Shown: one piece after another, positions 1 to 9,500 of the stretch
Position numbering within the stretch: position 1 is the stretch's first letter
How the letters are laid out: each line of letters opens with the position of its first letter
DNA from: Bacteroidales bacterium
Lineage (GTDB): Bacteria > Bacteroidota > Bacteroidia > Bacteroidales > GCA-2748055
Assembly: GCA_023137255.1 (NCBI GenBank)
Contig: JAGLPR010000128.1
Span: forward strand, 1 to 32,734
DNA length: 32,734 nucleotides
Reading direction: 5' to 3'
Made by a program: the position numbers and the translations under genes
The notes under the pieces: model-generated
Seen by the model: the letters and a program-made list of their open reading frames with translations, nothing else
Database searches by the model: none
What the model was told of the DNA's origin: nothing

Positions 1-171
1 CTCGGGTTCAGATACTTGGGATTCTACAGGAGTGGATGATTCATTCTCCTGTGAAAATTCTTCCTTTTTGCTCTCCTTTTCCTCTTGAAGCGGTTTTGTT
101 TGCTTTGTTTCTGGTGGCTGCTCTTCGTGTATCTTATCTTTCAGAGGATCGTTTTCATCAATAGTTTTCAT
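1..171 (-). CDS. N-terminus of an acidic low-complexity protein, truncated by the window edge
   Basis: An open frame starts with ATG at 171 and runs to base 1 without a stop, giving 57 residues. They begin MKTIDENDPLKDK and are dominated by Glu, Lys, Gln, Ser and Pro, so the segment is probably disordered. No signal peptide or membrane segment is visible. Bacteroidota DUF349 proteins commonly begin with acidic disordered tails of this kind, so that family is one guess, but the folded part lies outside the window and no function can be assigned. The gene diverges from trmD across a gap of about 110 bases. Confidence 0.6.
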   Translation of the reverse strand, partial: MKTIDENDPLKDKIHEEQPPETKQTKPLQEEKESKKEEFSQENESSTPVESQVSEPE

Positions 172-256
172 AACAGGTAGAGGGTTAGTAGCTCGCTAGA
201 TCATACAAATTAGTCATTTTTCATTAAACGGGCACTTTTTCAGAAAAAAACTGTTC

Positions 257-264
257 TATCTTCG
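257..264 (+). promoter_or_regulatory. possible -7 box upstream of trmD
   Basis: TATCTTCG differs at one base from the Bacteroidota -7 consensus TAnnTTTG and lies 17 bases before the trmD ATG. A T-rich stretch sits upstream, but no clear -33 TTTG is seen. This is a weak call based on position and similarity only. Confidence 0.25.
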
Positions 265-281
265 TAGCAAATCAAACAGGT

Positions 282-971
282 ATGCGGATCGACATTATTA
301 CGGTAATACCTCAATTGCTTGACGGACCTCTGACCCACTCCATCGTAAAGAGGGCCAGAGAGAAAGGACTTGTGGAAATTCACGTTCACGATCTCAGGGA
401 CTTTTCTCTGGACAAGCACCGGAGGGTGGATGATTATGCTTTTGGCGGGGATGCCGGCATGGTCATGGCCATCGAACCGATCCAGAGGGCAATCTCGCAT
501 CTGACCTCACAAAGAAGCTACGACGAGGTGATCTATACCTCCCCGGACGGAAACAGTTACAACCAGCAGGAAGCCAATCGCCTGGCCCTCGCTGACAACA
601 TTATCATTCTTTGCGGACACTATAAAGGCGTGGATCAGCGGATTAGGGACCACTTGATCACACGAGAGTTCTCCATCGGAGATTATGTACTCACCGGAGG
701 TGAACTGGCTGCTGCGGTGATTACCGATAGTGTAATCAGGCTTCTTCCAGGTGCCATTTCAGATGAGACCTCTGCGCTTACTGACTCGTTTCAGGATGGA
801 TTGCTGGCTCCTCCTGTCTATACACGGCCGGCCGATTACCAGGGCTGGAAGGTGCCGGAAATACTATTGTCGGGGCATGCAGCCAAAATCGACCAGTGGA
901 AACATGAGCAATCGCTGGAACGAACACGTAAACTGAGGCCCGATCTGCTTGAAGGCAAGGAGGAGGATTAA
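282..971 (+). CDS. trmD: tRNA (guanine-37-N1)-methyltransferase TrmD
   Basis: TrmD uses S-adenosylmethionine to methylate N1 of G37 next to the anticodon, preventing +1 frameshifting. The 229-residue product has the family's usual length and begins [17 protein letters not shown]. The SPOUT trefoil-knot signatures are visible: [13 protein letters not shown] early, [13 protein letters not shown] in the middle, and [14 protein letters not shown] followed by a V-R-L-LPG segment. The C-terminal part with [19 protein letters not shown] is typical of the family. The gene stands alone on the plus strand and its stop lies one base from the stop of the convergent channel gene, leaving no room for a separate terminator. 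Confidence 0.97.
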   Translation: MRIDIITVIPQLLDGPLTHSIVKRAREKGLVEIHVHDLRDFSLDKHRRVDDYAFGGDAGMVMAIEPIQRAISHLTSQRSYDEVIYTSPDGNSYNQQEANRLALADNIIILCGHYKGVDQRIRDHLITREFSIGDYVLTGGELAAAVITDSVIRLLPGAISDETSALTDSFQDGLLAPPVYTRPADYQGWKVPEILLSGHAAKIDQWKHEQSLERTRKLRPDLLEGKEED

Positions 972-972
972 T

Positions 973-2715
973 CTATCGCAATACTTTCCGCACAAAAGCT
1001 ACTGTAAAATAGGACATCAGGAACAGTCCGAAAAATCCTTCAATGGCTGAGACCCAGCGAACCGCACCAAAAGGGTAGTGATCACCGTAACCTATGGTAA
1101 GAAATGTAATGGCACTGTGGTAGAAAGACCTGGCCACCATGGAGAGATGATCATCTACAGAGGCCACAATATCGGCAGAGGTCTGCCACAGAAGCAGCAG
1201 GTAGATCAGGCTAAAAATAATGAAGCAGGTTAACATGGTAATCAGCACCCTTACCGGACTGGTGGCGTAGAGCCCGGCTTTGTCAAACAGACCCAGCTTG
1301 AACCAGTAGAGGGGATATTGATAAAGTCCGTTCACGCGCTTCTGTTTCACCGATTCGGTCAGATTGGCCTTTGATTCACACCTTTTGAATTCCACATAGG
1401 CGTAATCCTCCGAATTGTAAAGGCCGAGGTTCTTAAAATTCTCCTTCAGAATCCTGAACTGCTCAGCTCTGATACGATAACTACTCTGCAACTGGGAACT
1501 AATCAACCTTTTTACCTTGTTCCTGCTCCAGTCGATGTAGAGTCGGCCAATAAGCCGCATGCCAGCCATGTATAGTGTCTGTACCTCTGCTGAGAATTCA
1601 TGTGGATTCAGATCAATGATGTCCCGGATGATGGTATTGGACAGGTCAATGGTTTCACTCTGCTGAACCCTCAGGTCCACAAATCCATCGAGGTGACAAA
1701 AGCTGAGTGAGAGGGTGTGAAACCATGATTTATAGAAGCTTACCTTCTCAGGGCCGAAACTGGTGCGTTCGAAGCTCACATCCACATTTTCAAACATCAC
1801 CTCTTCAAAACTAAAGGTACCGGATCCCAACACAGCACGTTTAAAGCTGAATTTGCCGGAATCCATCTCACACTCATCGAACACCACCTCTCCCTCACCA
1901 AACAAAGACCGGTTGAAATTAATCCGTCCCGTCCCGAATTCCACGGTCCGGAAATCCACACGACCCTGTCCAAATTCGGTTCTTTCAAAACTGACATTTC
2001 CATCCTTAAAGGATGCAAAGTGAAAATCCACTTTTCCTGTACCAAAACGGGCCACCTTAAACGAGGCATCGTTGCTGCCAAAATCTGTATTGATGAAGTT
2101 CACATTGCCCTCAAGAAATTCAGTATTTACAAACGAGAGGCTGCCCGTACCAAATGAGGCGTACTGAAAATCTTTGGTCCCGTTTCCAAACCGGCAGTTC
2201 TTGAATGAAACCTCTGCAACATCGATAATCACATTTTTAAAATCGAAGTACCCCTCCGGAAAACGTGTGTTATGAAAAGTAACCTGTTCTGTTTTAAAGT
2301 GTGCAGCCTCAAACACAACATCTCCCCTGTTTATCCAGGCATCTCCGAGACTAAACTCTATCCCTTCAAATACTGCGTTTGAAAAATCGAGGCTTGCATC
2401 TCCACCAAAGAGGGAGTTCCTGGCTGTAAATCCATTCAGAACAACAACTTCCTTTTCATCCATGTTCCTGGTTAGTCTGTAGTCGCGAAGCGAAAATTTA
2501 TCTATAAAACAGTTGTCGAGGTTCAACTCCTCTCCCCTGTCAATGGCTTTGTAGATCTCCTTTTCACCCAGGTAACCCATCAGTTCGACCAAGGGTTTCT
2601 CTCTCTCCTCCACCAGGAAATGGATCAAAGCTGTTCCAGGAAATCTTCTCCCCGCATCAGTTTCAAATTTGAGTTTCTTGATTTCAGCTTTAAAGGAGGA
2701 GTGTCCCGGTATCAT
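973..2715 (-). CDS. pentapeptide-like repeat protein with C-terminal K+-channel pore
   Basis: The 580-residue protein has three parts. Residues 1-110 are soluble and unassigned. Residues 111-338 form 19 consecutive 12-residue units of pattern FxxxxFGxGxVx, likely a right-handed beta-helix related to pentapeptide repeats. The C-terminus has a membrane helix at about 488-510, a pore loop carrying TIGYGD at 540-545, and a second helix at about 554-575, the two-helix plan of Ion_trans_2 potassium channels. The selectivity signature is intact, so it should conduct K+ as a tetramer in the inner membrane, with the repeat domain in the cytoplasm. It lies 34 bases downstream of addB and may be cotranscribed. 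What the repeat domain senses is unknown. Confidence 0.85.
   Translation of the reverse strand: MIPGHSSFKAEIKKLKFETDAGRRFPGTALIHFLVEEREKPLVELMGYLGEKEIYKAIDRGEELNLDNCFIDKFSLRDYRLTRNMDEKEVVVLNGFTARNSLFGGDASLDFSNAVFEGIEFSLGDAWINRGDVVFEAAHFKTEQVTFHNTRFPEGYFDFKNVIIDVAEVSFKNCRFGNGTKDFQYASFGTGSLSFVNTEFLEGNVNFINTDFGSNDASFKVARFGTGKVDFHFASFKDGNVSFERTEFGQGRVDFRTVEFGTGRINFNRSLFGEGEVVFDECEMDSGKFSFKRAVLGSGTFSFEEVMFENVDVSFERTSFGPEKVSFYKSWFHTLSLSFCHLDGFVDLRVQQSETIDLSNTIIRDIIDLNPHEFSAEVQTLYMAGMRLIGRLYIDWSRNKVKRLISSQLQSSYRIRAEQFRILKENFKNLGLYNSEDYAYVEFKRCESKANLTESVKQKRVNGLYQYPLYWFKLGLFDKAGLYATSPVRVLITMLTCFIIFSLIYLLLLWQTSADIVASVDDHLSMVARSFYHSAITFLTIGYGDHYPFGAVRWVSAIEGFFGLFLMSYFTVAFVRKVLR
1702..2385 (-). repeat. 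19 tandem 12-residue coding repeats (FxxxxFGxGxVx)
   Basis: The segment encodes residues 111-338 of the channel protein. Read in frame it falls into 19 units of exactly 12 residues with no indels, for example FERTEFGQGRVD, FRTVEFGTGRIN and FNRSLFGEGEVV. Phe is nearly invariant at unit position 1 and very frequent at position 6, while Gly is common at 7 and 9 and a hydrophobic residue usually occupies 11. The repeats have diverged at DNA level, so this is a protein-level repeat and not a recent DNA duplication. The F-to-F spacing resembles Pentapeptide_3-type repeats but with a longer period than I recall for them. Confidence 0.9.
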
Positions 2716-2749
2716 TGGTCAAAGGTTTATCTACTAAATATAGTGAATC

Positions 2750-5623
2750 TCATTCAATGGAATTCCGGCTGCAGAGCGCTGCAAAATCACAATAGCTGCA
2801 TTTCTGGTCATTTTCCCTTTGGGTAAAAGGAGTGTCAGGATCATACAAGCGCTGAAGCACACCCTTCAACTGCTCCAGGAACTCCTCCTCAAGCTCACCA
2901 AATGAATCAACTCTTCCCCCCTGACCACCACTCTTCATCACCAGGGCCGGATCGAACTGCTCCCCGAAAAGAGCTTTCATGATATAGAGTCCGGGCAGAA
3001 TCTGTTCACCAGGATAGGAAGCATCGACGAGCCATGCATAAAGCAGAGTTTGCATGGCAGCCGCATTCCTGCTTCTTTGACCGGTGTCAAAAAGCGATTC
3101 CAGGGAGGGAAATTCCTGGCTTGCACCACCTGTTTTATAATCAATGACACGCAGAACGTTCCCCACTCTGTCGACCCTGTCGATTTTGCCTCCAAGACGG
3201 ATCACCAGGGGGCCTTTACCGGTCTCTATTTGCAGGCTCCTTTCGAAACGATCTTCAGCAGACACCAGTGTAAACGGAGCCATGGAAAGGTCCGTATGAA
3301 TAATCTTCACCAGGTAGCGTAACATGACCTGGAACATGATGATGTTCCTGCCCTCCAGTTTTCCTCTTTTTCTTCCCCTGAAGTGATGCCTGATAAATAC
3401 CTCCCGGAGCACGCGTTCAGCCTGATCGGAATGGACAAGGGCCTTTAACTCCTTGATGGTAATCTGCTGATTGTTCCTCTCAGCAATCTCAGTGTACAGG
3501 AGTTGCAGCGTATCGTGTACTACAGTACCAAAACCAGCCGCACCGATCTCCTCCTCTACTTGATCAGGTTCTCCGATACCAGCCAGGTACCGCAGGTAGA
3601 ATTTCAGTGAACAATCGATGTAGGTATTGATGGCCGAAGGTGAGAGGTACCGTCCATTCTCCTGATCCAGGATATAGACTTCAAGCTTCTTATCAATCTC
3701 CTGGGTGTGATCCACCTCCACAGGCGGAATCTCCCTGGTTTTAACTTCCAGGCCAGGTCTGATTACGCCGGTGCCCCTTTCAAAGATCACCTGGTGGAGG
3801 TACCGGCTCATCTCCCCAGATTTTACACCCTCAGACCCGCTGTTATACAGAAGATCGACCTTTTCGGCACGTTGAAGCAGCCGATAGAAGTAGTAAGCGT
3901 AAATAGCATCCATATCCTCTCGCGCAGGCATGTGGAACGCCAGACGGAGGGAATAGGGGATGTTGGATTGTGATGTATGGGAGGCAGGCATCGTCTCCTC
4001 GTTCATGGAGAGCAGGATCACATGCCGGAAATCGAGCAGCCGGGTCTCCAGGATTCCCATGACCTGTAATCCGGAAAGCGGTTCCCCCTCAAAAGGGATC
4101 CGAAGGCCCGTAAGAGTTTTCCTGAGCAACCTTTCCAGAATGGCCTTAGTGATGGAAGGCCTTTGTATCAATAATGTATCCAGTTTATTCAAATGGGTCA
4201 GCAAACGGAAAATAAATTCACGATCCAGTGCTGTCTGCATCTGCTCTTCCAAACCGGCAAGCTGATCCAGGATGAGGTTAAAGATTTCCCGGAGGTAATC
4301 TACCAGTCCGGAGGCCCGTTCCACAGAGCGAAATATCCTTTGCTCCAACTCCCCTGTAAATAGATTTTGCTCCACCATGATCAGGTTGCTTTTCAGAATC
4401 TCGGCGGTGAGTTCACCGGCGGAGTTACCAGCTATCTTCCTGAAGTAAGGATGGAGAAGGATAGCCATTACATCCTTGTGATAGAAAGAGATCCCTCCCT
4501 CTCGGACCGGTCTGACATGGTGGTGCAAGCGAAGCAGAGCATCGGTAAAACTAAATACCGGTGTATTCTTCATGGGATATCCCATGGTCACATTGATCTC
4601 TTCAGTATCCCCTGGAAGGGACATCAGGACCGGCAGCAGCAACTCCTCATCGCATAGCACCACTGCTGTATCGGTACAATCCCGTGGAGATTCCGCTCCT
4701 CTCCCTTCCATGATCCTGTGTACTGTTTTGGCCTGAAGCACATCGGTGGGGAGCTCAAAGATCCTGATCTCCTTCTTCCTGTCCAGACCCCTGAAATCCT
4801 CAAGTTCAGCAGCTTGAGGAAATAGTCTCAGGTTCTCTCTCAGAAATCTCCCTGCTTCGCTGCGCTGGTCGCCAACATACCGCTTATCATAATCCCAGTA
4901 AAACTCTGCCCCGTTGTTCTGCAACCAGGCAAAAATTCGTTTCTCACATCGGTTGAGCGCATTGAAGCCTGCCACAATAGTCCTCCCTTCCCAGCCATGC
5001 TCCATCTCTCCCTCTGCGATCCGTTCAGCGATCTCCCGGTACTGCATTCCCTGGTAAGCTCTGCCCCTGGAAAAGAGCTCCTTCCTGAACCGGCCATAGA
5101 TCATGGGAAGAAGGTTCCAGTTAAGCAAAAACTCCTCCTTCTCACGGGTCTGCTCGCCCGAATGGAAACCCGTCCAAAACTGCCGGATAAATTCAATCTG
5201 ATCCTGTTCAAGTCCGGCCAGGGGCTCCTCAAGTGCTTTCAGATCCATGATGTTGGTAAACAACATCTCGGCATCCACCAGGTATTTGTCCAGCTCATCA
5301 AAATCCCTGATCATTGTTTCACCCCGGTGGTAGAACTCGTCCAGTGTGGAGGGCTGGTCCACCAGCTCCTGGTAAATATCGCACAGAGCAAAGAGCAGTT
5401 CCACCGGTTCACCATGTTCCAGCTCACTGATCTCATTAATAAAATCGGTCATGGAGAACACAAGGGGGGCCCACCCTACCTTCGCGCTATGCACTGCAAG
5501 ATGCCTCTGCAGAAAAAGTCCGGCCCGCCGGTTGGGCAGGATAATGCGTGTCCTGCCCAGCAGATCCGGATCGCTACCTGAAAGGTGTATAGCCAGTGTT
5601 TCAAGTATGGGCTGTTGCATCAA
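2750..5623 (-). CDS. addB: AddB-like subunit of a helicase-nuclease, with PD-(D/E)XK nuclease and Fe-S staple
   Basis: This 957-residue protein is the likely AddB-type partner of the AddA protein encoded upstream. The N-terminus (RIILPNRRAGLFLQRHL) resembles the inactivated helicase start of AddB and has no Walker A lysine. The C-terminal nuclease begins near SPSAINTYIDCSLKFYLRYL and carries the catalytic signature RVIDYKTG. A cysteine in the first motif together with CSYCDFAALC (C-x2-C-x5-C) near the C-terminus matches the four-cysteine 4Fe-4S staple of AddB nucleases. The complex resects double-strand breaks to feed RecA. The start at 5623 overlaps the stop of the radical SAM gene by four bases. 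It could be annotated simply as a PD-(D/E)XK nuclease family protein. Confidence 0.9.
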   Translation of the reverse strand: MMQQPILETLAIHLSGSDPDLLGRTRIILPNRRAGLFLQRHLAVHSAKVGWAPLVFSMTDFINEISELEHGEPVELLFALCDIYQELVDQPSTLDEFYHRGETMIRDFDELDKYLVDAEMLFTNIMDLKALEEPLAGLEQDQIEFIRQFWTGFHSGEQTREKEEFLLNWNLLPMIYGRFRKELFSRGRAYQGMQYREIAERIAEGEMEHGWEGRTIVAGFNALNRCEKRIFAWLQNNGAEFYWDYDKRYVGDQRSEAGRFLRENLRLFPQAAELEDFRGLDRKKEIRIFELPTDVLQAKTVHRIMEGRGAESPRDCTDTAVVLCDEELLLPVLMSLPGDTEEINVTMGYPMKNTPVFSFTDALLRLHHHVRPVREGGISFYHKDVMAILLHPYFRKIAGNSAGELTAEILKSNLIMVEQNLFTGELEQRIFRSVERASGLVDYLREIFNLILDQLAGLEEQMQTALDREFIFRLLTHLNKLDTLLIQRPSITKAILERLLRKTLTGLRIPFEGEPLSGLQVMGILETRLLDFRHVILLSMNEETMPASHTSQSNIPYSLRLAFHMPAREDMDAIYAYYFYRLLQRAEKVDLLYNSGSEGVKSGEMSRYLHQVIFERGTGVIRPGLEVKTREIPPVEVDHTQEIDKKLEVYILDQENGRYLSPSAINTYIDCSLKFYLRYLAGIGEPDQVEEEIGAAGFGTVVHDTLQLLYTEIAERNNQQITIKELKALVHSDQAERVLREVFIRHHFRGRKRGKLEGRNIIMFQVMLRYLVKIIHTDLSMAPFTLVSAEDRFERSLQIETGKGPLVIRLGGKIDRVDRVGNVLRVIDYKTGGASQEFPSLESLFDTGQRSRNAAAMQTLLYAWLVDASYPGEQILPGLYIMKALFGEQFDPALVMKSGGQGGRVDSFGELEEEFLEQLKGVLQRLYDPDTPFTQRENDQKCSYCDFAALCSRNSIE

Positions 5624-6564
5624 TCTGATTTAAAGTGTTTGCCCTGCCAGCTGTCATGTTTTTCGAGCAACTCTTCAAAAGCACGCAGCACAGCATCGTA
5701 TCTTTTCCCCCATCCCTCTCTCAATCCCATTCCCGGATTTACCTCTCCGGCGATGCGCTCCACCACGAAAGCAGGATTGAGTCTTTCCAGCATCTCCATC
5801 ATCAGCTGCAGATAGCTTTCCATGGTAAACTCCTCAAAATCGCCGGGACTTTCTACATATTCCTGCGCCATAACGGTCCCTTTAATAAGCTGAAGCTGGT
5901 GGAACTTAATGCTGCTCAGCGGCCATGTTGAAACCAGATCTGCTGCTTCCAGAAAATCTGTCCTGCTCTCGCCCGGCAACCCGACAATCATGTGTCCACC
6001 CACACGAATTCCCCTTCGGGCCGTCTCCTGAATTTCCCGGAGACTCGTCTCTACATCGTGCCCGCGGTTCACCCGCTCCAGGGTCCTGTTTAATACCGAT
6101 TCGATGCCGTACTCCACCACCACATAACACCGCTGTGAGAGCTCCTGGAAAAAATCGAGTTTCTCCCCGTCCACGCAATCGGGCCTGGTACCCACCACTA
6201 TTCCGATTATTCCGGGAACCTCGAGTGCTTGCTCATACAATGCTTTCAGCTCATCCAGTTCGGCATACGTATTGGAATATGCTTGAAAATAGGCCAGATA
6301 CTGCGTGGCTTTCCTGTATCTCTTCCTGTGAAATGCCATTCCCTGCAGAATCTGGTCGCTGACCGACTTCTCAGGATGGTTGTACGAAGGGTTAAAAGCC
6401 CTGTTGTTGCAGAAGGTGCAACCTCCCCTACCGCAGGTTCCGTCACGGTTGGGACAGGTAAACCCGGCATCAATGGTAATTTTCTGAACCCTTTGTCCGA
6501 AATGCTTCCGGAAATAGTCGCTGTACGCATTCAGTCTTCGTTCTGTGCCCCAGGGATAGATCAT
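5620..6564 (-). CDS. YhcC-type (TIGR01212) radical SAM protein
   Basis: The 314-residue protein starts MIYPWGTERRLNAYSDYFR. It carries FTCPNRDGTCGRGGCTFC, the characteristic cluster-binding region of the TIGR01212/YhcC family, in which the cysteines hold the radical-SAM 4Fe-4S centre. GGHMIVGLPGE later in the protein is a typical SAM-domain strand. The substrate of this family is not known to me. The gene overlaps addA (ATGA at 6561-6564) and addB (ATGA at 5620-5623) by four bases each, so all three are very probably one translationally coupled unit. That placement suggests, without proving, a link to DNA repair. The length is normal and no damage is seen. Confidence 0.92.
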   Translation of the reverse strand: MIYPWGTERRLNAYSDYFRKHFGQRVQKITIDAGFTCPNRDGTCGRGGCTFCNNRAFNPSYNHPEKSVSDQILQGMAFHRKRYRKATQYLAYFQAYSNTYAELDELKALYEQALEVPGIIGIVVGTRPDCVDGEKLDFFQELSQRCYVVVEYGIESVLNRTLERVNRGHDVETSLREIQETARRGIRVGGHMIVGLPGESRTDFLEAADLVSTWPLSSIKFHQLQLIKGTVMAQEYVESPGDFEEFTMESYLQLMMEMLERLNPAFVVERIAGEVNPGMGLREGWGKRYDAVLRAFEELLEKHDSWQGKHFKSD

Positions 6565-9500
6565 GATGTCTCTATTTTTACAGTAAGGTCGAGCATCACA
6601 TACCAGAGGTATCCCTCCACCCTTTTGAATCCCATTTTTTTCAGTTGCTCCATATAATTGCTAACCTGCCTATGGTAGGAGGGTTTCTCCAATTCACCGA
6701 ACTTAAAATCGACTACCGTAGCCCGATCTCCCTCCACAATCACCCTGTCTGGTCGCAACACCTCCCCCTCACTGCAGAGCAGGCTCCGTTCCTTGAATAT
6801 GGTTCCCGATCCTGATGGAGAGAACCAATCAGATATCCCCTTCCGGCCAATCATCTCCCGCACATTTTCAGCCAGCAATTCACGCTCCTTTTCAGGCAGA
6901 AGCCCCTCCCTGTGCAGGATATCCACCGCCCGATCCACATCATCTACGGTATCGATCTTTGAAAAGAGCTGATGCATCATGTTGCCATACATTCTGCCGG
7001 TCCTGAATACTCCCTCCTCATCCACAAAATACTGATCGCTGCGCAAGCGCACCTTCAGCAGTCGTTTTCCCCTGTTCACAGGATAGGTCACAAACTTCCA
7101 GGGATCTTCCTTCTCCGGTTCAGACTTATAGCGGGGCATTTTCCCAAGCGAAATCACCTGGCCCTTCATTGAAGTTTTCAGGGCCCCTGTACAGGGTTGC
7201 TCACCGGGATGCTGATCCAGAATGACCTGCATCAGGTCCCCGGTATTCTTCACTCCTTTTACCTCCCTAAGCGGGATTCCGATATAGAGCATATCCCTGG
7301 CTCTGGTAAACGCCACATACATCAGGTTCAGGCGATCCATATACCCTTTCATCCGCTCGGTATAATAGGCCCCGGAAAACAGGGTGGTTGACATTTTTGA
7401 ACTGAAACGTACCGGAACCACCGGGATCCGCTCCAGGGGGGTACCTGAAGTTTTGCACCAGAGTATGTTGATGTTCCTGGCATCTGTGGTCAGGTCCCAG
7501 TCACAGAAAGGGACTACCACTGCCTTGAACTCCAGTCCCTTGGCCTTATGAATGGTAATGATCCTGATGGCATTGGATGTTTCAGAGAAGGAGATGCTTT
7601 TTCCGGCACCGGTCTGCTCCCAGTATTCAAGAAACTCCCCGATCCCCACCGGTCCCCTGCGCTGCAGATCAATGACCAGATCCTGAAGTGCCTGAAGATA
7701 GGGCAGCTCATCCGGGCGGTTCCCAAGACCCAGCAGGTCGATCATGCTCTCGATCAACTCAAACAGGGGTAGCTGTTTAAGCAAGTTCTGACGCGATATG
7801 AAATCGTCTGACAGAAGTTCTTCCGGGGTGAGATCGTTTTCGAGCAGACGCCCGGTCCCTATCCCCGAAATCAATCCCGCCTGGCAGGCGTGATACTTCA
7901 GCAGGGCATTGTTGATCTCGTTGTCGGGATAGAGCAGGTAGCGCAGCGTGGATATAAGCAGCGATACCGCTGTGTTGTACCCCAGAAGAAGCGAATCGTT
8001 GGAAACCAATCTGAACTGCCGGTCATTGCCACTGCTCCTGGCATGCTCCAGCAGCTTGTTGGCCACTGCAATCCCTTCCTTCCTGGTCCGGACCAGGATC
8101 GCAATTTCACCAGGTTCGATCCCTGTTTCCAGAATTTCGTCTACCCAGGCAGGCAGTTCATGAAGCACCTGCTCCCTGAAGGGCGTCTCCTCTGTATCAA
8201 ACATCTCTGCCCTTACTCTGCCACCTGTGCCCTGCAGGTGATCGGGAATCTGCTGCACCACATCTTTCCATGCGCTCCTGAACCGGTTCACCTCCATGTC
8301 GGCCTCCTCTCTGTGTGCAGAGGAACCATGCAGCTCATCTTCAATAATCTCTGAAAGCAACCGGGAGGAGAGCTGGAAAACGGTATTGTTGAACCTGACC
8401 ACCTGTTCCCTGCTTCGATAGTTCTCCTTCAGCGGTTCCACATGGATCTCCTGATGACCAAAATCGGCTTCCAGCTCCGAGGCCAGGATTTTCCAGTCGG
8501 AGTTTCTCCAGCGGTAGATGGACTGCTTCACATCCCCAACCACCAGACTTTGCTCCCCTGCCGCCAGTGAGTTATCGAGCAGTGGCCTGAAGTTGTCATA
8601 CTGAAACAATGAGGTGTCCTGAAACTCATCCAGCATGATGTGACTGAAGCGATTCCCAGTCCTCTCATAAACAAACGGTACCTGGTTCCCTCCAATAATT
8701 CCTCTTAAGAAGCGACCCGAATCTGCAATCAGAAACAGGTTGCGCTCACTGGTATAGTTTTGCACATACTCCCTGATATCGCCCAGGATCCCGAGTGCGT
8801 AGAAATTGGCACGGACCGCGGCAATAGTGTTCAGTGTTTCCTGGTGGCCATAGATCTGATTAAGCAGGGGAATCAGCTGCTCGGTCGTTAGAATCTCCAT
8901 CGCTTCAGAAGCTCCTTTTTTAAGCCACTTTTCGGCTTGCTCCAGTGCTGCGATTTTCGAAGCAGTAAAATCAATATCCTTCCCATCCCTGGCGGATACA
9001 AAAATGGTAGCAGGTGACCTGCCGGCTCCTTTGAACTCTTCCGGAGTAACTCCCTGCTTCACAATATGACCCAGAGCCTGAGTTGCTATACCCATCATCC
9101 CCTGGCGGGCCTGCTCCTCCAGTTGCCTCAAATCGGCCAGGAAAAGATCCAGATGACTCTTCTCCAGCAATGCAAAGTCGTTTTGCAGGAACAACTCCTG
9201 GAAGGATTCCTTGAAAAGCTGTTCTCCCAACTGAATCATCTCACGCCTGAAATCCCAGGAGAGCGAACTCTCCATGCGCTCCATGGCATAACGAATAAGC
9301 CACTTCTGAAGCTCCGGATGGTTTCCAAGGTCCTGGAACAGGCTGTCCACTGCCAGCGAGAGTACCCTCCGGTGGTCCAGTTCCAGGTTATATCCGGGCT
9401 GGATCCCAATCTCGTGAGTGAAGGCACGTATCACCGACTGAAAAAACTTATCGATGGTCCCCACCGAGAACCCGGAATAGTCGTTGAGAATTTCATGGAG

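Noticed and set aside
4997-5581. 194-codon open frame opposite addB
   Set aside because: It lies wholly inside the well-supported addB gene on the other strand, has no recognisable domain, and is explained by codon bias on the opposite strand.
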